This document shows, one piece after another, positions 57,483 to 64,000 of a stretch of DNA of 64,000 nucleotides. This DNA is from Primula veris (taxonomy: Eukaryota > Streptophyta > Magnoliopsida > Ericales > Primulaceae), in the NCBI GenBank assembly GCA_963682055.1, contig OY821742.1, positions 30,041,060 to 30,105,059 of the forward strand, written 5' to 3'. A program made the position numbers and the translations under genes. How positions within the stretch are numbered: position 1 is the first letter of the stretch; every line of letters starts with the position of its first letter. The notes under the pieces are model-generated. The model was not told the origin of the DNA and searched no databases. It saw nothing but the letters and a program-made list of their open reading frames with translations.

Positions 57483-59371
57483 TGTCACGACCCAAAATCC
57501 GTAAAACGAATATCGAGGCATGACCTTTTTTTAAAACAAAAGAAAGTAGAACCTGTTGGTACGAAATTAAAAAATTTAAAAGAAAACACTTACGAGCTAA
57601 AGGAACAATTAACGGATAAATAAAAAGTTTGTCAAACGCGGCTACAAGTCAGGATTTATAAAAGCTAAAAATAACGAACGAATGAATTTGCCCGTAGGCT
57701 ACAACCTCAAAAACAATCTAAGTAAAAAGAAAGCAAAAGCCCGAACCCATGTGATGCCTTGCTAAAGCTCTTAACCATACGCCTCAACCTAAGTTGTACC
57801 TGAAATACAAAATTGTAACGGTGAGTCCCACGCACATAACTAGACGGGACGGCACCACAAATACCGTCACTCCATCCCATAAATGCAAGAGCTCACAAAT
57901 TCTACAACTACGATATTCGACGTATAAAGAGAAATATAATGACATTCTACAACTACGATAAATAAAATAAATTAAATAACATCAACACACAACTATAGCA
58001 TACATGGACCTCTCACGCCACCTATCCCAGTCCGTAAGGTAGGTCATTCCCTATCCCTTCGGCCGTCTTATGTCCCCGGAATTAGGGAGAGACATAGACC
58101 ATTGCAACATAAAAGTAGATTTATAGTGCGCACTTGGACCTCTCACGCCACTCGTCCCAGTCCGTAAGACGAGTCATTCCCTATCCCTTCGGCCGTCTTA
58201 TGCCCCCGGAATTAGGAAGAGACATAGACCATTGCTAACATAAAAGTAAATATAGTGCACACTGGGACCTATAACGCCACTCGCCCCGGTCCGTAAGACG
58301 AGTCATTCCCTATCCCCTCGGCCGTCTTCTGTCCCCGGAATTAGGGAGAGACAGAGACCATTGCCACTACAGCTAAATCACAAGGCCTCGGCCAATAATA
58401 TAAAATCATTCAAATAACACCATCTCATACGTATAAATATTAAGGCCTCGGCCAATAATATTATACTATTCAACTAACATAACTCATACGTCACTTAACG
58501 TAATACAACATAAACCATAATCATAGATGCTAGATTCACAACTAGCCAATCACTTCAACGACATAAAAACCCATTCAGGAATTTTAACAAACACCTTGTA
58601 TGCATAAACTACAATCCATCTATATTCAACAATAATTTACCCAATTCTATCAAAAACCATAATAACTCATAATCAACGCTTAAAACATGCAAACCCATCC
58701 ATAATCTCATTAATTCAAAATTAATTAGTCTCAAGTCTCAAATTCTACAATTCAATTAATGGAATTAAAAATACAACAACTAAACCCCAATTATCAATTT
58801 AAGAACATAAATAATATAAAAGGCAAAAACCCCCAATTTATAATGAACGTAAAACCTAATCCTAACATACACCCTCGTCTAGTCGCTATGGATAACCCCC
58901 GTTACCTTAGAGCGTAGTGGAGATGCTTCTGGTATGAACCCGCTAATGGTGGCTTCCTCTTCTTCTTCTTCTTCTCTTTTCTCTCTTTTTCTCTCTTTTT
59001 CTCTCTTTTCTCTCTTGGCTGATTTTTAGGTTTTAAAGCATTGAAAAGTGGGCTGATTTTAGGTTTAGAAAAAAACTGTTTTTACAAAGTTTGTGGAAGC
59101 GAACTATTTGGTCCCCAAAGTTCTAAAAGCTAACTTTTAATCCAAATTATTGTTTTACTACTCAAAAATAACAAATCTTTAGAAACAAATCTATTGGGTC
59201 CTTTTTATTAGTAAAATTAGTAACAGGTTTTTAAAATAAAGTTTTTCGGAAGAGTTTCGGTTTTTGGCTAAAAATTTGTCGAGTGACCGGTTTTTGGTAA
59301 AATTTGAATAAAACGTTTTTGGATAAATTAAATCATAAATAAAATTACTTATAAAAATTCGGGATGTTACA
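57483..59371 (-). mobile_element. 3' LTR of the 9.1-kb element, copy 2
   Basis: 1889 bp from TGTCACGACC to GGGATGTTACA with the three-unit internal repeat at about 58006-58365. Confidence 0.9.
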
Positions 59372-59713
59372 ACTAACCCTCCTTAAAAGAATTTCGTCCC
59401 GAAATTTTCTCTCTAAACAACTATACCCAGAAATGATAAACGTACAACAAGACCATAAGAATTTAAACGCTCGTGTCATAATAAAAATAAAATAAAATAT
59501 GCAGGGTTCACAACCCGTAACAACTCCACAATTCATAACTCAAGTACATGACCAACATGTAAGAATCTCAAATAAGGTAAACACTTATATATAATATTAA
59601 ACAGGATAAAGGACAACTACTCAACAACTCCAAAACGTCCCCAAGACTCAAAGTACGGGTCTTTCTAGCAAACTAAACTCTAATAAAATAAACTCTCAAC
59701 CCAGACTCGGGGG

Positions 59714-61680
59714 TGTCACACGGCTGAATAACACGTGTGGCGGCACGTGGTAAACAAAGCCTAAATGAAATAATTATTAAACACTCGCTAAATAACTCAT
59801 TAAATTAGCTCAAATTTCTAGCAAAAGTTTCATTAAATAGAATCTCGAAAATTATGTTCATTACAAGAAGTTAATCTCTTACAACTAAAATTAAAAATGT
59901 AATCACAGCGGAATTTAACACATAATCTTAAAGGTCTGTCTGGTCCTCAAACTGACTCGATATCAACCCTACTTAACTGAAGCCTCACAATATATTATAC
60001 GGGTCGAAAATAAGATTTTTCCCTTTCAGTTTCTTGGAACATAATAACTTGTTTAATAAAAATTCCCAATGCATAAGTATTTAGAAATTACTTGAATATA
60101 AAAGATAAATAAACTTTTCACTTTTCTTTCATCAAAATTAAATCCATCGCAATAGTAATAACCAAATCTTTTTCTTTCTTTTTATGATAAAAGCAAAATG
60201 ATAACATGTATATCTTAGAGTACCAAGCCCGATTGACTTCCTCAATCTCTTTACCGTCGATCTTTTTCTAAGGTGTATAAACCATACGTGCACTACGTAA
60301 TTAAGGTCACCACAACATGACGGCTGGGTCTATTCCTTAAAACGTTCCGTTTAACAAAACTATGTACAATTGCTAAGTTAACCGTTGAGAACTAAACTCT
60401 TTCGTTTAGTTGCCAACGTCATCCCACTTTTCTCTTCCCCTTATTCGGGATTCTCCGTTGTACTTATTCTCATGGTCCCAAATACAAATCATAAGCAAAT
60501 TATAAAATAATAAATTTAGAAACCTTATACAGATACACTGTATATAACATTTATCTTTATAAGATACAAACTAGTTCTCTTTATACAGATCCATTGTATA
60601 TAAATCACTTCTTCTTTTTCATTCTTTTCTTTCTTTTATTCACTTTGTTTTCGTAACAATATAAAAACAAGGTTTCCATATATAATTAGTACTTGAAAAA
60701 TAATACTCATGAGCCTGTAAAATATTATCAAAAGTTGCAACGGAATATTTATAATAGCAAGACAAAACCCACTCACATAATATTAATCCGAAAGAACAGA
60801 AACATTTCTACAACGAATAATCTAGTGCTTAGCTTTCCACTAAACCTTTTCCCTTGCTCAACATAGGACTTTAATTCTCTCATATTTGTATACTTTCGTT
60901 ACATACATATAATTTTAATACAGTAAAGGAGTATAGAATCTAATCAGGGAAATGCTACCTAGCTTTCTTTCTTTATTTGCACTAGTGTATATATCTATAT
61001 TAACAAGGAAGAATTCATTATAGGGGCATGTATATGGCATGACAATTGGCTTAGCATTTATACTACAATTCTATACCAATTTATTACTTCCGTCTCAATT
61101 TCTCATGCAAGGTTACCTCCTTAATAATTTACTAGCAACAGAAACTCTTTGAATACATGTAACATTATTTCTCCTTAAATATTCCACGCATAGTAGTTAT
61201 AGGAATAAATACAAACATCTCGTTATAGAAACCTCAAGATAATATTTACTATTCTTAATTGACATTTACTCTTCAGGCAAGGCATCAGTTTTATATATGA
61301 ATACAATCAAATCATGTCATTAATTATCTTAGTGAGGCATTCAAAGACCTATAACTTACACCATTATTCCTAATCATACGTTTATACATTTCAATATTTC
61401 TAACCGAAGTAAATTACATAATTACTAGGCCCAATTCTTACCGGCTAATCCCTAAAAGTACTACCACGTATCAATCCATGGTAAATCCAATTAAATACCT
61501 TTAAATCCTTTAAAACTCTATAGCTTTGATAACATGTAACCGTAAGGTCCTTAAATCACTTAAACAACTAAACATTAGTATTCTTACTTATGAAAACTAA
61601 ATAGTCACATGAGTAATTATTTAGAAGAATAAATATTCAAAATAAAAAAATAAAAAAAAATTAAATTGCGGGATTTTACA
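59714..61680 (-). mobile_element. nested LTR-like segment, copy 2
   Basis: 1967 bp, TGTCACACGG to GGGATTTTACA, same length as 23599-25565, with the same CTCTCCACCACTTAAAG polypurine-type flank. Confidence 0.6.
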
Positions 61681-63902
61681 CTCTCCACCACTTAAAGAAG
61701 TTTCGTCCCGAAACTTTATTTCTTTAATAACTTGAAAGAAAAAAAAAAGGATAATGTTTCCGAATAATATTATATATGCTTTTTTTTTTTGACGTGATTA
61801 AATCAGCTCACATAATTTTTTTTTTTTATCAACCGGTCTCCAAAACAGTTACTTGTGTGTGCATGTAGCATAAACTATATAAAAGAAGTATAATAAAAGG
61901 TATCTTGGAAACTCATTTGAGATTAAAATTACTAATAATAATATCATCATTATCCTTGTGAAACTTGAAAATTTATGATGGAAAAATACTAACGTAAATT
62001 CCTAAGGTCAAACTTTTACCACTTCCGATCGTTTATTATCTCATTACTTACCAAATTCTATAACTCTCATCAATCATAATTTCAAAACTCTATAACTCCT
62101 GTCTAGATAATTCTTAGTCCAAATTCTGATTTTAGTCATCATCAATGCTAATAACAAAGTGTACACCATGAAAGCAAAACACATGATGTAAGCTAATCTT
62201 TTAATTGGTAAAAATAAGTAAATAAATTTGTTTCTACCATGTTTTTCCTTGAACTGATAATTAACCTCTGGGATGGTTCAAATCCAAGCAACTATTATTG
62301 ATATTGATACCGTAAGATAACCAAACCTATTCCAAAACTTGTTTCCATATCGTTTTCCGAAACATTTATTACTTATACATCTATATCTATTTCATGTGTT
62401 TCCGCTGCACGCTCTGATAAAATAATAATAATAATGGTGTTAACCGGCCTAACATTGCATTTTGTTTCTAATTTATCAAACAATCCAGTTTTAGCATCTA
62501 GACCACCACCCAAAAATAATACCAATCTCCCTTTATACCATGTTCTCTTAAACAAAACAATCTTTAATTAATAAGAAGCGCAAAACCTAATAATTTATAT
62601 ATAGTCCCAAAATACCACTCCAAATTCACATGTAATACATGCTCTCAATCAAAGTGCAAGACCTGTTGAAACTTTGCAACTAATCCGACCAAAGAGATTT
62701 ACTTGAAATAACTAGGACAACTATAATGCTAGTTCACTTATTATTAGAACACTGTAAACACAAATTAAATCTCAAGTTTGGATCCTAATTATAGCTTAAA
62801 CATCTTTTACAGTGGTCAAACGAATTGAAAATAACCTAACGTATCATTTCATTGAAACTCTAAGCAAAAGTCGGCACTGAAAGGTAATCCATGGACAAGA
62901 TTAAATTACAAAAATTAGAAGAAACAACCATAATCGAGGTTCTCTTATAGTTGCCGAAAGCTTCAAAATAAATAAATATATCCTATCATGCACTTTTGTT
63001 TGTTAGTTACAAACCGCCGCAATAGTTAACTACATTTTTATTTATATATACCAAACCAGTGACTTCATTAACGTACAAACCATTACATAATAAGAAAATG
63101 TTTTAAAAACTTTGTCTCACCTATAATAGTTTACAAACTCAAACATTTCAACTTGTACAGGGGCATGCTACACCAGAAATATTTCTTAAGTTTTCAATAG
63201 TTAATCTTATAAAAATAAGATCTATTAAAATTCCCTTATATCGACCTTGAATTTAGTACATATGAAATTAACTGTGTGTAATTCCTCTTAAATATAGACA
63301 CCAAACCAACTCAACTAAATTAACTCTTACATTATAGTATAGTCTTACATTATACAGTATCAAACGAGATTCTTCATGTAGGGACAATTAAGTTAGAACC
63401 TAAAATATCTAAGTCCACAGTTATCATTCTATCGAGTGAAGGAAAATAGTTGCTAAATGTGAAACATATATACAAAACACTAGCTTACAATCTAACCAAG
63501 AAAAATTTATAGTCAATGTCTAAAAGAATAGAATCATGTTGTAAGGAAGAAATAAGTGCACAAACGACTTATAAAACTAATGAATTTAGGACACGACCTC
63601 ACAAAACATAATTAAACATTCATGTTTTCGAACTTATAAAATCTAACCAAATTTGCAAAGGCATCAAATTCCGCTAATCATACAATACAACATTCCGCAC
63701 ATTACGTGATAATCACAAAACATGTAAATCATGATAAAAGCTCATTTTTCATGGTAATCATTTTATCAAGATTTCTAAGTTTCATAATTATAGATCACTG
63801 AAATACGAAGCCAACGCTTCAAGCGGAATCAAATTCGGAGTAAAAACGAAGGAGTTACGAGCGTTTGAAGTTTAGCGAAAAACCGCAAAATTTGCCAGAA
63901 AA

Positions 63903-64000
63903 CGACCAATCGTTTTTGACAAAACGACCGGTCGTTTTTTGGTCCAGTAGGGTTTGAAAATTTCGACCGATCGTTTTTTGGTCCAGTAGGGTTTGAAAAA
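63903..64000. repeat. 39-bp palindromic repeat array, copy 2 (cut by window end)
   Basis: Cores CGACCAATCG (63903), CGACCGGTCG (63925) and CGACCGATCG (63964) at the same spacing as in copy 1. Confidence 0.8.

Larger units (their letters stand above)
35706..64000 (+). repeat. 34-kb direct tandem duplication, copy 2 (incomplete in window)
   Basis: It repeats 1743 onward to the window end, which corresponds to about 27885 in copy 1. Differences from copy 1 include single-base changes, a 14-base duplication at 35929-35957 (GACCGGTCAACCTGACC), the 2137-bp solo LTR, loss of an 18-bp repeat near 55987, and microsatellite length changes. Gene fragments keep the same stops and frameshifts as copy 1, so they were dead before the duplication. 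Confidence 0.9.
56649..64000 (-). mobile_element. hAT transposon with nested LTR element, copy 2 (truncated by window)
   Basis: It begins at CTTGGGCTGA after GGAGTAAC, as at 20534, and runs off the window inside the nested retrotransposon. The N-terminal half of the transposase is therefore not in view for this copy. Confidence 0.5.
57483..64000 (-). mobile_element. 9.1-kb LTR retrotransposon, copy 2 (3' LTR and part of interior)
   Basis: 3' LTR at 57483-59371, then polypurine tract and interior. It shares variants specific to the copy 1 3' LTR (CACCTATCCC, TTAGGAAGAGAC) rather than those of the 5' LTR, which shows that both copies descend from one insertion. Confidence 0.9.

Noticed and set aside
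1..64000. tRNA or rRNA genes
   Set aside because: No cloverleaf with box A and B signals and no rRNA signature seen; the TGGTATCAGAGC match is a primer-binding site, not a tRNA gene.

Overview
The window looks like intergenic DNA from a flowering plant nucleus. It is AT-rich, has no intact host gene that I can support, and is built almost entirely of transposable-element remains, gene fragments and layered duplications. The plant assignment rests on HD-Zip class II homeobox exons, a CC-NB-LRR-type leucine-rich repeat tail, a nuclear copy of the end of the chloroplast matK gene, Ty3/gypsy LTR elements and a TTF-zinc-finger hAT transposase. I cannot name the species.

Layout. Positions 1-4930 hold the decayed 3' half of a Ty3/gypsy element: two protease remnants, a long non-coding internal part, a polypurine tract and a 3' LTR. 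Positions 5255-19130 hold two old, diverged paralogous blocks, A (5255-10135) and B (11789-19130). Both carry exons of a broken HD-Zip II gene on the minus strand; only B has exon 1 and the matK piece. Positions 20534-33220 are a hAT transposon on the minus strand. Its transposase is split by a 9.1-kb LTR retrotransposon (21368-30505) with a perfect 5-bp target duplication, paired 1889-bp LTRs, a tRNA-iMet-type primer site and a polypurine tract, but no recognisable gag or pol. Positions 33230-35700 hold simple repeats and a 5'-truncated, frameshifted LRR fragment.

From about 35706 to the window end the sequence repeats 1743 to about 27900 in the same order and orientation, with few mismatches. 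This is a direct tandem duplication with a unit of about 33.96 kb. The second copy runs off the window. The join lies inside the internal part of the first retroelement, and the joined end carries short scrambled repeats that look like repair filler. Copy 2 has gained a 2137-bp solo LTR (44573-46709, target duplication TAGGC) whose empty site is intact in copy 1.

The order of events can be read from the sequence: A/B duplication; hAT insertion; the LTR element jumping into the hAT; tandem duplication of the whole segment; solo-LTR formation in copy 2 and microsatellite drift. I see no operon, CRISPR, tRNA or rRNA, and nothing that I can defend as a new functional system. The items most worth following are the nested duplication history, the duplication junction, and the gene-less LTR element with its palindromic 39-bp array and a strong hairpin.
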